Under the pieces are notes generated by a model that was not told where the DNA came from, made no database searches, and saw only the letters and a program-made list of their open reading frames with translations. Both the position numbers and the translations under genes were made by a program. From assembly GCF_035317345.1 (NCBI RefSeq), contig NZ_JAYKTU010000003.1: a DNA stretch of 64,000 bases. The stretch is one strand, 5' to 3'. Position 1 is the stretch's first letter; each line of letters opens with the position of its first letter. This document shows positions 43,248 to 52,489 of this stretch, piece by piece. Origin of the DNA: Cellvibrio fontiphilus. Its GTDB lineage: Bacteria > Pseudomonadota > Gammaproteobacteria > Pseudomonadales > Cellvibrionaceae.

Positions 43248-43580
43248 ATGTCGATGTCTCATTCACCATCCCATTCGCTGATTGCGACAGAAACGCTAAA
43301 CCCGCCGCCAACACATTTGCATATCGCCAGTTTTATTGCCCACGTGCGCCCTGAACAAATGCACTCATTGAAAAACTGGCTCGCACGCAACCAGCACTAT
43401 GAAATTCACGCCGAAGATGCGCTGGGCAAATTGGTGTTGGTGACCGAGAGCAATAACGAGCAGCAGATTTTGTACTTACTTGATGAACTGCGCGCGCAAG
43501 CCGGTGTGCTTAATGCCGCGCTGGTGTACCACGAACAAATTGCATTGGAAGAATTAGCCGCAGAGGAACAGCCGCTATGA
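43248..43580 (+). CDS. napD: Nitrate reductase maturation chaperone NapD
   Basis: 110 residues from the ATG at 43248, preceded by AAAGGAG. The small ferredoxin-like fold chaperone binds the NapA twin-arginine signal and stops premature export. LHIASFIAHVRPEQMHSLKNWL is the family N terminus; YEIHAEDALGKLVLVTES follows. The C-terminal acidic tail (EEQPL) overlaps the napA start by four bases, giving translational coupling. Confidence 0.88.
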   Translation: MSMSHSPSHSLIATETLNPPPTHLHIASFIAHVRPEQMHSLKNWLARNQHYEIHAEDALGKLVLVTESNNEQQILYLLDELRAQAGVLNAALVYHEQIALEELAAEEQPL

Positions 43581-46081
43581 ATATTACCCGCCGCTTATTT
43601 GCTAAAGCCAACGCCGCTGCGGTTGCAGCCGCCGCGATTGGTTTACCGCTACCCGCCAGTGCGAGCAATTTAATTACCAACCGCGAACTCACCAACCTTA
43701 AATGGAACAAAGCGCCCTGCCGTTTTTGCGGCACTGGCTGCGGGGTAATGGTGGCTACCAAGGACAATCGCGTGGTTGCGACCCACGGCGATGTGAAAGC
43801 TGAAGTGAACCGCGGCTTGAATTGTGCGAAGGGTTATTTCCTTTCCAAAATCATGTACGGCAGCGACCGTTTGCAACAGCCAATGCTGCGCATGACGAAC
43901 GGCAAATACGATAAAAATGGCGAGTTCACACCCATCACCTGGGCACAAGCCTTTGCGATTATGGCCGATAAAGCCAAAGCCGCGCTGCGCGATCACGGCC
44001 CGGAAAGTGTTGCCATGTTTGGCTCCGGCCAATGGACCATTTGGGAAGCCTACGCCGCGAGTAAATTGATGAAAGGCGGTTTGCGCACCAACAACCTAGA
44101 CCCCAATGCACGCCACTGTATGGCATCCGCGGTGGCCGGTTTTATGCGCACTTTTGGTATGGATGAACCCATGGGCTGCTATGACGATTTTGAAGCCGCC
44201 GATGCTTTTGTGCTTTGGGGTTCCAACATGGCGGAGATGCATCCAATTTTGTGGAGCCGCATCACCGATAGGCGTATGTCATTCCCCCATGTGCAGGTGG
44301 CGGTGTTATCGCCCTATGAAACCCGCAGTTTTGAATTGGCCGATGTGCCGCTGATTTTTAAACCGCAAACCGATTTGATTATTCTCAATTACATCGCCAA
44401 TCACATTGTTCAAAGCGGCAAGGTGAATCAAGAGTTTGTGAAAAATCACACCCGTTTTGCCAAAGGGCAAGACGATATTGGCTACGGCCTGCGCCCGGAA
44501 GACGAGCGCCAAAAAAGCGCCAAAGGTGCCGACAAAGCCAATACCTGGAGCGATATTACTTTTGACGATTTTGCCGACTACGTAAAACCCTACACACTGG
44601 AATACACCGCCAAAGAAACCGGTGTAGGCAAAGATCATTTACTGCGTTTGGCAGAGATTTACGCCGACCCGAAAACCAAAGTCATGTCGCTCTGGACCAT
44701 GGGTTTTAACCAGCATACACGCGGTGTGTGGGCCAACAATATGGTGTACAACCTGCATTTGCTCACCGGCAAAATCGCCGAACCGGGCAACAGCCCTTTC
44801 TCACTAACCGGTCAACCATCGGCCTGCGGTTCCGCGCGTGAGGTGGGAACTTTTGCCCATCGCCTGCCAGCGGATTTATTGGTTACTGACCCGAAACATC
44901 GCGCCTTTACTGAAAAAATCTGGAAGCTGCCAGAGGGCACTATTCCCGAAAAAGTGGGTTTCTCGGCGGTGCATCAAAGTCGCAAATTAAAAGACGGGGT
45001 AATTCGTTTTTATTGGACGCAAGTCTCCAACAATATGCAGGCGGGGCCGAATATTGCGCAGGAAATTTTACCCGGCTGGCGCAACCCCAATGCGTTTGTG
45101 GTGGTGTCTGATGTGTACCCCACAGTATCCGCGCAAGCCGCTGATTTAATTCTGCCAAGTGCCATGTGGGTGGAAAAAGAAGGCGCTTATGGCAATGCCG
45201 AGCGCCGCACACAATTCTGGCACCAGTTGGTAACGGCACCGGGTGAAGCCAAATCCGATTTGTGGCAACTCATTGAATTTTCCAAACACATCAAAACTGA
45301 CGATGCCTGGCCGCAGGAATTATTGGCCAAAGCGCCCGGGTACAAAAATAAAACGCTTTATGAAGTGTTATTCGCTAATGGCCAGGTGGATAAATTCCCC
45401 AATAGCGAGCGTGATTCCGCGTATTTGAATAGCGATGCCGACGCCCTGGGTTTTTATGTACAGAAAGGCCTGTTTGAAGAATATGCCCAATTCGGACGCG
45501 GCCACGGCCATGACTTGGCGGATTTTGACAGCTACCACGAGGCGCGCGGTTTACGCTGGCCGGTAGTAGAGGGCAACGAAACCCGCTGGCGCTATCGCGA
45601 AGGTTATGACCCCTACGTGAAAAAAGGCACCGGTGTGCAGTTTTATGGCAAGCCCGATAACCGCGCGATTATTTTCGCCCTGCCCTATGAACCGCCCGCT
45701 GAATCGCCCGATAAGGATTACCCCTTCTGGCTCAGCACCGGGCGCGTATTGGAGCACTGGCACACCGGGACCATGACCAACCGCGTAGAGGAGTTGCACG
45801 CCGCCGTGCCCGACGCCTTGGTGTATATGAACCACGAAGACGCCGAAGCCATGGGTGTGCGCCGTGGCAGCGAAGTGCGGGTGATTAGTCGCCGTGGTGC
45901 GGTGCGCGTGCGCGTTGAAACCCGTGGCCGCGTTAAACCACCGCGCGGGCTGATTTTTATTCCATTTTTTGATGCAACCAAACTGGTGAATAACGTCACG
46001 CTCGATGCCACTGATCCGATTTCGCTGCAAACGGATTACAAAAAGTGCGCGGTAAAAATTGAACTGGTGAGCCTGGCCTAA
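43577..46081 (+). CDS. napA: Periplasmic nitrate reductase catalytic subunit NapA
   Basis: 834 residues. A twin-arginine signal (NITRRLFAKANA) directs export of the folded enzyme. Cys residues for one 4Fe-4S cluster lie in CRFCGTGCGVMV and LNCAKGYF. RHCMASAVAGF contains the cysteine expected to bind Mo of the bis-MGD cofactor. LWSRITDRR, FNQHTRGVW and SNNMQAGPN are further molybdopterin-binding segments. It reduces nitrate to nitrite in the periplasm using electrons from quinol via NapC and NapB. Cofactor-biosynthesis genes are not in this window. Confidence 0.96.
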   Translation: MNITRRLFAKANAAAVAAAAIGLPLPASASNLITNRELTNLKWNKAPCRFCGTGCGVMVATKDNRVVATHGDVKAEVNRGLNCAKGYFLSKIMYGSDRLQQPMLRMTNGKYDKNGEFTPITWAQAFAIMADKAKAALRDHGPESVAMFGSGQWTIWEAYAASKLMKGGLRTNNLDPNARHCMASAVAGFMRTFGMDEPMGCYDDFEAADAFVLWGSNMAEMHPILWSRITDRRMSFPHVQVAVLSPYETRSFELADVPLIFKPQTDLIILNYIANHIVQSGKVNQEFVKNHTRFAKGQDDIGYGLRPEDERQKSAKGADKANTWSDITFDDFADYVKPYTLEYTAKETGVGKDHLLRLAEIYADPKTKVMSLWTMGFNQHTRGVWANNMVYNLHLLTGKIAEPGNSPFSLTGQPSACGSAREVGTFAHRLPADLLVTDPKHRAFTEKIWKLPEGTIPEKVGFSAVHQSRKLKDGVIRFYWTQVSNNMQAGPNIAQEILPGWRNPNAFVVVSDVYPTVSAQAADLILPSAMWVEKEGAYGNAERRTQFWHQLVTAPGEAKSDLWQLIEFSKHIKTDDAWPQELLAKAPGYKNKTLYEVLFANGQVDKFPNSERDSAYLNSDADALGFYVQKGLFEEYAQFGRGHGHDLADFDSYHEARGLRWPVVEGNETRWRYREGYDPYVKKGTGVQFYGKPDNRAIIFALPYEPPAESPDKDYPFWLSTGRVLEHWHTGTMTNRVEELHAAVPDALVYMNHEDAEAMGVRRGSEVRVISRRGAVRVRVETRGRVKPPRGLIFIPFFDATKLVNNVTLDATDPISLQTDYKKCAVKIELVSLA

Positions 46082-46088
46082 GGAGCAG

Positions 46089-46619
46089 ATGATGAAAAAA
46101 ACAATGATATTAATCACCGGCTTGCTCAGTGCACTTTTCATCGCCAGCCTGCAATTACACGCACAGGATGTAAAAGAGCAGGACGTTAAAGCAATTCCAC
46201 TGGAGGGGGCCAGCGCCAATTTGGATGCACCAGCACCCGATGGTATTCGCCCCGGTGGCACCCTGAGCCAACAATTACCCGCGCCTAAAATTCCCCGCCA
46301 GCGCATTAGTGCCGAACCTGCCAACCGCAATTATCCCGAGCAACCGCCGATGATTCCGCACAACATCCGCGGCTACCAAATCGACAAAAATTTTAACATG
46401 TGCCTGAGCTGTCACAGCCGCAGCGCCAGCCCACAAACCGGTGCGCCCATGGTGAGTATTACTCATTATTACGACCGCGACGGCCAGGCACTCGCCGCCG
46501 TTTCACCGCGCCGCTATTTTTGTATCCAATGCCACTTGCCACAGCACGATGTAAAACCCGCACGCGGCAATAGTTTTAAAAGCATAGATACCATGCTGCA
46601 ACAACCGGCGGTGGAGTGA
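46089..46619 (+). CDS. napB: Nitrate reductase cytochrome c-type subunit NapB
   Basis: 176 residues. A signal peptide (LITGLLSALFIASLQLHA) is followed by a proline-rich linker and two haem-binding motifs, CLSCH and CIQCH, as expected for the di-haem NapB. YQIDKNFNMCLSCHSR and YFCIQCHLPQHDV show the spacing of the family. It passes electrons to NapA in the periplasm. Eight bases separate it from napA and four from napC. Confidence 0.93.
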   Translation: MMKKTMILITGLLSALFIASLQLHAQDVKEQDVKAIPLEGASANLDAPAPDGIRPGGTLSQQLPAPKIPRQRISAEPANRNYPEQPPMIPHNIRGYQIDKNFNMCLSCHSRSASPQTGAPMVSITHYYDRDGQALAAVSPRRYFCIQCHLPQHDVKPARGNSFKSIDTMLQQPAVE

Positions 46620-46622
46620 TTT

Positions 46623-47312
46623 ATGAGCACAAACACCAATAAAAAAAGCCTGTTCAAACGAACGCTGTCACTGGTGAAAGAATACTGGGGGCAATTCCGT
46701 CGCCCTGCCGCTTACATCAGTTTGGGCACCTTGAGCATGGGTGGTTTTATTGCCGGTATTATTTTCTGGGGTGGTTTTAACACTGCATTGGAATTTACCA
46801 ATACCGAACAATTTTGTATCGGCTGCCATGAAATGAAAAATAATCCCTATCAGGAATTGGCCAGTACCATTCACTACACCAACCGCTCGGGTGTGCGCGC
46901 CATGTGTTCGGACTGCCATGTACCCCATGCCTGGACGGACAAAATAGCGCGCAAAATGCAGGCATCCAAAGAAGTCTGGGGTAAAGTATTTGGCACCATT
47001 AATACGCGCGAAAAATTTCTCGCCAAACGGCGCGAATTAGCGGAGCGCGAATGGGCGCGCTTAAAAGCCAACGACTCGCTGGAGTGCCGCAACTGTCATG
47101 CACTGGAGTCGATGGATTTCACCCAGCAATCGCCACGCGCTCAGGCTATGCATTCCACCCTGCTGGCCAGTGGTGAAAAAACCTGCATCGATTGTCACAA
47201 AGGTATAGCCCACCATTTACCGGATATGGCCGGTGTACCCATGGTGACCAGCATTGAATTCCAGGAACCCTGGCAAGAATTTATCGCCACGGAAATTGCA
47301 ACAACCAATTAA
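46623..47312 (+). CDS. napC: Membrane-anchored tetrahaem cytochrome c NapC
   Basis: 229 residues. One N-terminal membrane anchor (SLGTLSMGGFIAGIIFWGGF), then four CxxCH motifs (CIGCH, CSDCH, CRNCH, CIDCH). It is a NapC/NirT-type quinol dehydrogenase that oxidises quinol and feeds NapB-NapA. ENTEQFCIGCHEMK-like and RSGVRAMCSDCHVP segments match the family. No napGH alternative, napF or nitrite reductase is seen, so this operon supports nitrate-to-nitrite reduction only. Confidence 0.94.
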   Translation: MSTNTNKKSLFKRTLSLVKEYWGQFRRPAAYISLGTLSMGGFIAGIIFWGGFNTALEFTNTEQFCIGCHEMKNNPYQELASTIHYTNRSGVRAMCSDCHVPHAWTDKIARKMQASKEVWGKVFGTINTREKFLAKRRELAEREWARLKANDSLECRNCHALESMDFTQQSPRAQAMHSTLLASGEKTCIDCHKGIAHHLPDMAGVPMVTSIEFQEPWQEFIATEIATTN

Positions 47313-47332
47313 TAAACACCAATTAATAAACA
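47305..47332. repeat. 14-bp tandem duplication covering two stop codons
   Basis: CCAATTAATAAACA is present twice in a row, followed by CC. The first copy holds the napC stop and the second the complement of the csdE stop. It is a short slip-strand duplication. Confidence 0.8.
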
Positions 47333-47757
47333 CCATGCAGGTTGGAATCATTCAGGTGCTGGTAAATGCGCGCAATAATTGCATTCAAGCCATTATTGCG
47401 CGAGGGCGTTAAATGTTTTTCCAACCCAAGGTCGCGCAATTCGCGCTGCAAATCCAAGCCCGTTAATTCGCTGTTTGTTTTGCTGTTCACCTGCACCAAC
47501 AGCAGTGCGGCCAACCCCTTGATCACACTGCTATCCGCATCCAGCGCAAAATAATGTCGCCCCTGTTCAACACTATGCCCAAGCCATACCGGCACTTCGC
47601 AACCGCGCACCAGGTTATCGGCCACACGCAACGCCGGCTTGGAGGATAATAACTTGCCCCACTGGATAATGAATTTGTATTGCTGTTGCCAGCTATGTGC
47701 TGCCTGTAATTCGGCAAGGGAGATTGCAGAAAGATCGTCGTGATAAGTCACAGCCAA
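47323..47757 (-). CDS. csdE: SufE/CsdE-type sulfur acceptor protein
   Basis: 144 residues. The family carries persulfide from a cysteine desulfurase (SufS or CsdA). The reactive cysteine lies in VRGCEVPVWLG, and DADSSVIKGLAALLL and LGLEKHLTPSRNNGLNAII are the following conserved blocks. Because tcdA is nearby and no sufS or suf operon is present, CsdE is preferred over SufE. The desulfurase csdA is not in this window. The gene is convergent with napC, separated by only 10 bases. Confidence 0.83.
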   Translation of the reverse strand: MAVTYHDDLSAISLAELQAAHSWQQQYKFIIQWGKLLSSKPALRVADNLVRGCEVPVWLGHSVEQGRHYFALDADSSVIKGLAALLLVQVNSKTNSELTGLDLQRELRDLGLEKHLTPSRNNGLNAIIARIYQHLNDSNLHGVY

Positions 47758-47971
47758 AACTCGTTAAAAAATCAGATTATAAAGCAGTCACTTAACTAAC
47801 TTTAAGATTCTTTACTGTATTGCCGTGGGTTTGCGCCAAAAACTCTGCGTACAATACATCGCATCTGCCCAAGCATTTAATACAATCACAGCAGAACCAC
47901 CACACAGAATATGCCCTGGCAAATTCACACAGCTCTCGCGATTAACTAACCAGCGTTTTTCCGAGGGATTT

Positions 47972-49105
47972 ATGCACTATTTTTCCAAATATTTATTAGC
48001 CTTTTTATTGGTGTTGGGTTTATCGGCCTGCAGCATTCAATCCAGCAATTCAGCGCTGACTAAGGCTGCAACACCCAACAATACTACCAAAGTCATTGCC
48101 TATTACATGGGTGATGGCAGTGACCTGGCGCGTTATGATTTCAACCAGCTCACTCATATCATCTACAGTTTTTTGCATTTGCAGGGCAACCAATTAGCAT
48201 TTGATAACCAACAGGAAGAGCAAGCCTTTGCGCGTTTGGTCGCCCTTAAAAACGCTTATCCACACCTGAAGGTCATGCTGTCACTTGGCGGTTGGGGCGG
48301 CTGTGAAACCTGTTCTGATGTTTTTAACAGCGCCGAAAATCGCGCAGCATTTGCCAAATCCACACTCGCACTTATTCAACAACACAACGCCGATGGCATA
48401 GATCTGGATTGGGAATACCCCACGTTTCCTGGTTTTCCCGGTCACAAATACGCAGCTTATGACCGCGCTAATTTCACGGCGTTAATTCGCGAATTGCGCG
48501 CGCAATTGGGCAGCCAGTATGAGTTAAGTTTTGCTGCGGGCGGGTTTGATTCATTTTTGGAAAAAGCCGTGGATTGGGCCGCGATTATGCCGTTGCTGGA
48601 TAATGTAAACCTGATGAGCTACGACATAGTCAATGGCGGCACACCGCACACTGGTCACCACACTGCGCTCTACTCCACACCCGAGCAAAAAGATTCCACC
48701 GACAATGCCGTACAGTTTTTATTACGCCAGGGTGTAGCACCGCACAAAATTGTTATCGGTGCGGCTTTTTATGCACGCGTGTGGAAAGATATTGCAGCCA
48801 CCAACAACGGGCTTTATCAACCCGGCACTCATATCGAAGGATATGGCTATAAGGAATTCGCTGCGCGGTTTAGCGCAGCCAAAGGTTATCGATATTATTG
48901 GGATAAAGTGGCCCAAGCACCCAGTTATTACAGTGCCAAGGAAAAAACCTTTGCAACATTTGATGACCCGCGTTCAATTGCCGCTAAAGTGGACTATGTA
49001 AAAAAATATAATCTTGGCGGCATTATGTTTTGGCAATTACCACAGGATAGCGATAGCAAAGGTTTACTCGATGCAATTCATCGCAGCCTGCACAAAGCAA
49101 AATAA
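47972..49105 (+). CDS. Chitinase, glycoside hydrolase family 18, lipoprotein
   Basis: 377 residues from the ATG at 47972 (the open frame extends 49 codons upstream without a signal peptide). The N terminus is a lipoprotein signal with lipobox LSAC, so the enzyme is probably anchored in the outer or inner membrane. The (beta/alpha)8 barrel shows KVMLSLGGWGGC on strand 3 and the catalytic DGIDLDWEYP (141-150; acid Glu148). MSYDIV and the terminal GIMFWQLPQDS block are also family marks. It would cleave chitin or chito-oligosaccharides, or act on peptidoglycan-like glycans. No carbohydrate-binding module is present. Confidence 0.92.
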   Translation: MHYFSKYLLAFLLVLGLSACSIQSSNSALTKAATPNNTTKVIAYYMGDGSDLARYDFNQLTHIIYSFLHLQGNQLAFDNQQEEQAFARLVALKNAYPHLKVMLSLGGWGGCETCSDVFNSAENRAAFAKSTLALIQQHNADGIDLDWEYPTFPGFPGHKYAAYDRANFTALIRELRAQLGSQYELSFAAGGFDSFLEKAVDWAAIMPLLDNVNLMSYDIVNGGTPHTGHHTALYSTPEQKDSTDNAVQFLLRQGVAPHKIVIGAAFYARVWKDIAATNNGLYQPGTHIEGYGYKEFAARFSAAKGYRYYWDKVAQAPSYYSAKEKTFATFDDPRSIAAKVDYVKKYNLGGIMFWQLPQDSDSKGLLDAIHRSLHKAK

Positions 49106-49106
49106 C

Positions 49107-50021
49107 TTATCGCGGCAAACCAAATAACCGCTGTGCATTGCAGGTGGTGATTTCAGCCACCTGCGCAACATGCACTCCTTGCAATTGCGCCAGAGTTTGT
49201 GCAACAAGGGGAACATATTCCGGGCTATTGCGCTCACCTTGTTTGCCACAAACAGGCATATCCGGCGCATCGGTCTCCAACAATAAATATTGCAGCGGGA
49301 TTTTACTAAACGTCGCTCGTGTTTTTTGCGCACGCTCATAAGTAATGGTGCCGCCCACCCCCAACAAAAAACCGCGCGCAATAAATTGCTGCGCCGTTTC
49401 CAAACTGCCGCTAAAGGCATGAATCACGCCGCCGTAACGCGGTGACTGTTGTTTGAAACACGCGAGCATTTCATTGTGGGTTTTTACGCTATGAATAATC
49501 AGCGGCAGCTGAAATTGGTTGGCGAGCTCTATGTGCAAACCCAGTAATTGTTGCTGTAGCGCGAGCGGCACCTGAATAAGTTTATCCAAACCACATTCAC
49601 CCACCGCAACACATGGCCCACCTGTACCGCGATGCATGCGTGTTACTTCGTCGCCCAATAATTGTTTTATTTGCTGCTGTGTTGTTTCATCCAACAGCCC
49701 CGAATTATTGGTCTCACACCAGTGCTGTTGTTCGATCCAATGCGGGTGAATACCTGCCGCATAATAAAACCCGGGATATTGGTGGCATAACTGCACCGCC
49801 ACTTGCCACTGCTCCGGGCTGACGCCGGGAATGATCAGGCGATTAACCCCCAGTCGCTGGCAGTGCGCCCACACGGCCGCACGGTCTGCAGCAAAAACCG
49901 GAAAGTCAAAATGGCAGTGACTATCAACATAACCCTGATGACTACCAACATAACCCTGATGACTACCAACATAATCCTGATGACTGTTAACAAAATCGCC
50001 GTGACTATTAAATGCTTGCAT
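49107..50021 (-). CDS. tatD: TatD-family metal-dependent hydrolase (DNase-like)
   Basis: 304 residues from the ATG at 50021; an ATG 16 codons upstream is the alternative. A TIM-barrel metallo-hydrolase: DSHCHFDFP holds the HxH metal ligands, GECGLD the glutamate, IIHSVKTHNE and VIHAFSGS histidines and LLETDAPD the aspartate. The family includes DNases and 3'-5' exonucleases. Unusually, the true DSHCHF is preceded by three tandem copies of a seven-residue unit (VNSHQDY, VGSHQGY, VGSHQGY), encoded by a 21-bp repeat. The repeat sits at the N terminus, so the fold need not be affected. The C-terminal CNAQRLFGLP is typical. Confidence 0.88.
   Translation of the reverse strand: MQAFNSHGDFVNSHQDYVGSHQGYVGSHQGYVDSHCHFDFPVFAADRAAVWAHCQRLGVNRLIIPGVSPEQWQVAVQLCHQYPGFYYAAGIHPHWIEQQHWCETNNSGLLDETTQQQIKQLLGDEVTRMHRGTGGPCVAVGECGLDKLIQVPLALQQQLLGLHIELANQFQLPLIIHSVKTHNEMLACFKQQSPRYGGVIHAFSGSLETAQQFIARGFLLGVGGTITYERAQKTRATFSKIPLQYLLLETDAPDMPVCGKQGERNSPEYVPLVAQTLAQLQGVHVAQVAEITTCNAQRLFGLPR
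49919..50002 (-). repeat. 21-bp tandem repeat inside tatD, four units
   Basis: Four consecutive 21-base units at 49919, 49940, 49961 and 49982. Units 2 and 3 differ by one base, unit 1 from unit 2 by one base, and unit 4 is diverged. Each unit encodes seven residues, so the frame is kept whatever the copy number. Confidence 0.92.
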
Positions 50022-50099
50022 GGTGATGGCTATGGTTCGCGATAAAGATGTCACTTGGCAGTGTGGCATAATTTGCGCCCTAGCGCCGGAAGCCCACTT

Positions 50100-50852
50100 A
50101 TGAATGCATCTGTTTTGATATTAATTGCTGCGATATTTTTTGCCTTGTCTGGCTGCAGCAGTTCGCTCGCCCCCAAACCTGCCCCGGGGGTAACGCAGGA
50201 GTGCGTCATTTTATTACACGGATTGGCACGCACCAGCGATTCAATGCTACCTATGGCAGAAGCTTTACAAGCCAATGGTTACAAGGTTGTTAATGTGGAT
50301 TATCCCTCGCGTCAATTGCCTATCGCCAGGCTTGCACAGAAAGCGATACCTGCTGCGTTAAACCAATGTCGCACACAGGCCGCGACCCGAATTCACTTTG
50401 TGACCCATTCGCTGGGCGGCATTTTATTGCGCCAGTATTTACAGGAGTACAGCATTACCGAATTACATCGAGTGGTGATGCTGGCTCCGCCGAACAAGGG
50501 CAGTGAAATTGTCGATCACTTGAAAAACTTGCCGCCTTTTGACTGGCTCAATGGCCCTGCCGGGAGCGAGCTGGGCACATCCGCCAATGACCTGCCACAA
50601 CAACTGGGGGCAGTAAATTTTGAGTTAGGTGTTATTGCCGGAACCACCAGTATTAACCTGTTGCTATCGCTCTATTTGCCCAACCCGGATGACGGCAAAG
50701 TTTCACTGGAAAGCACTAAAGTTGAGGGCATGCGCGATTTTATCGCGCTGCCGGTTTCACACCCTTTTATTATGAAAGATAAAGACACTATGGCGCAGGT
50801 GATCTATTTTTTACAGCAGGGCCATTTTTTACATGAAGCTACCGCACAATAA
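50100..50852 (+). CDS. Alpha/beta hydrolase lipoprotein (lipase/esterase-like)
   Basis: 250 residues from MNASVLILIAAIFFALSGC, a lipoprotein signal with lipobox LSGC; an in-frame start 15 codons upstream would bury the signal. CVILLHGLARTSDSM holds the HG oxyanion motif and VTHSLGGILLRQYL the nucleophile elbow (Ser in HSLGG). A C-terminal HPFIMKDKDTM segment may hold the catalytic His. Similar proteins are described as acetyltransferase- or lipase-like. The gene follows tatD divergently. Confidence 0.82.
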   Translation: MNASVLILIAAIFFALSGCSSSLAPKPAPGVTQECVILLHGLARTSDSMLPMAEALQANGYKVVNVDYPSRQLPIARLAQKAIPAALNQCRTQAATRIHFVTHSLGGILLRQYLQEYSITELHRVVMLAPPNKGSEIVDHLKNLPPFDWLNGPAGSELGTSANDLPQQLGAVNFELGVIAGTTSINLLLSLYLPNPDDGKVSLESTKVEGMRDFIALPVSHPFIMKDKDTMAQVIYFLQQGHFLHEATAQ

Positions 50853-50902
50853 ACACTGGGCTATATCGGCTTCATAACCTTAATCACAAACAGGGAATTA
50901 TT

Positions 50903-52399
50903 ATGGTGAGTTTTGCCAGCCAGTCCGGTCTGTCCATGTTGTTGGGCGTTTTTATAGTCTTTGCCCTGCTGCTGGTATTAAATGGCTGCAGCACATTGCG
51001 CAGCGCTAAACCCTGGCATAAAACCGAATTGCAGCAAGAATTTCGCGCGAGTATGGTCAAGGCCGCCACCGCCAAAGCGATATTGACCGGTGCCGAGATG
51101 CCGGCTTACCGCTGGAGCGATTACCTCGCGCAGGAGGAAAAACTGTTTGCGGAATTACGCAATAGTTTGCATGAAGCAGAAACTTATCAAGGTTACCGGT
51201 TCGATGTTAAATCGCCCTTGAACCCGCTCAACCAAACCCACAACTGGAACCGCAGTTTTATATTAACGCCAGAAAAAGTTCGCGCCGGTATTGTGATGAT
51301 TCACGGCCTTACCGACTCCCCCTACTCAGTTCGCAGCTTGGCAAATAGTTTTGTACAACAGGGATTTTTAGTGATTGCCCTGCGCGTTCCCGGTCATGGC
51401 ACCCTGCCATCGGGATTATTAAATGTGCGCTGGCGCGATTGGGCAGCAGCAACCCAATTGGCCGCTGAAGAAATGCAGCGGCGCCTGGGCGACAACCCGC
51501 ATTTTTATATTCTGGGCTATTCCAATGGTGGCACACTCGCGCTCAACTACACCTTGGACACATTGCAAAATCCGCAGCTACCGCAACCGAAAAAAGTGAT
51601 TTTGTTATCGCCCATGATCGGCATCAGCAAATTTGCGGGACTGAGTAAACCGCTGGAGTGGATCGGCAAATTACCGCTATTAAGTTCGCGGCGCTGGCTC
51701 AACAAAAGCCCTGAATATAATCCGTTCAAATACAATTCATTTCCGGTAAACGCCGCCTGGCAAGCGCACCGTTTTTCTCGCCATGTGCAATTTAAAATCC
51801 AGCGTTTGGCCAAACAGCAGAAATTGAAACATTTGCCACCCGTACTGGGTTTTCAATCGGTTGTGGATGCAACGGTCAACACCGCCGCTATTGAAGAATA
51901 TTTTTATCGTTATGTGCCGGCCAATCACAGTGAGCTGGTGTTGTTTGATATCAATCGCCACCAGGATTTTTTACCCATCACTCGCAACAGCGCCAGCCGC
52001 TATTTAACCAGCCATTTTGCGCCGGCGCTGCGCACTTATGATCTGGTGAAAATTGCCAACCGTAACCCCAACACGATGGAAGTAAGTGAATGGCGACAAG
52101 TCGCCGGTAGCATGGATGAACAAGAGCAACCACTGGGGCTGGAGTTTCCCGCTGGCGTGTTTTCGCTGTCCCACGTTGCACTGCCATTTGCAATGACAGA
52201 CCCGCTCTATGGTTTAACGCCCAGTAGCGCAGAAAATTTTGGTATACGTTTGGGCAATCGCCACCTGCTGGGTGAAACCAATACGCTTATCATCAAGGCG
52301 ACAACCGGTATGCGGCTTTACTGCAACCCTTTCTATGACTATATGGAAGCACGGATATTTGCATGGCTGGGTGTTGATTCACTGCCGCGCGCAGACTAA
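50903..52399 (+). CDS. Alpha/beta hydrolase lipoprotein, carboxylesterase-like
   Basis: 498 residues. A hydrophobic N-terminal segment ends in a possible lipobox (LNGC). The hydrolase domain starts at about residue 130 with GIVMIHGLTDSPYSVRSLANSFVQQG; RVPGHGTLPSGL and ILGYSNGGTLALNYTLD (nucleophile Ser) follow. FDINRHQDFLPI provides a candidate acid/His region. The last ~130 residues have no clear match. It may act on long-chain acyl or polymer esters. It lies 50 bases after the other hydrolase, so the two may be co-expressed. Confidence 0.78.
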   Translation: MVSFASQSGLSMLLGVFIVFALLLVLNGCSTLRSAKPWHKTELQQEFRASMVKAATAKAILTGAEMPAYRWSDYLAQEEKLFAELRNSLHEAETYQGYRFDVKSPLNPLNQTHNWNRSFILTPEKVRAGIVMIHGLTDSPYSVRSLANSFVQQGFLVIALRVPGHGTLPSGLLNVRWRDWAAATQLAAEEMQRRLGDNPHFYILGYSNGGTLALNYTLDTLQNPQLPQPKKVILLSPMIGISKFAGLSKPLEWIGKLPLLSSRRWLNKSPEYNPFKYNSFPVNAAWQAHRFSRHVQFKIQRLAKQQKLKHLPPVLGFQSVVDATVNTAAIEEYFYRYVPANHSELVLFDINRHQDFLPITRNSASRYLTSHFAPALRTYDLVKIANRNPNTMEVSEWRQVAGSMDEQEQPLGLEFPAGVFSLSHVALPFAMTDPLYGLTPSSAENFGIRLGNRHLLGETNTLIIKATTGMRLYCNPFYDYMEARIFAWLGVDSLPRAD

Positions 52400-52489
52400 C
52401 GGCGCCATTGGCTGATCAATAGCAACAGCAAACCTGGCAATGAGCGTCTATGCTAAAACCATAATTACATCAGAAACTGAAACGCCACT

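Noticed and set aside
45551..46330. 259-codon minus-strand frame opposite napA/napB
   Set aside because: It lies opposite the conserved napA and napB genes, with no matching domain or ribosome site.
49919..50002. Short regularly repeated units resembling a CRISPR array
   Set aside because: The 21-base units are contiguous with no spacers and keep the tatD reading frame, so this is a coding tandem repeat.
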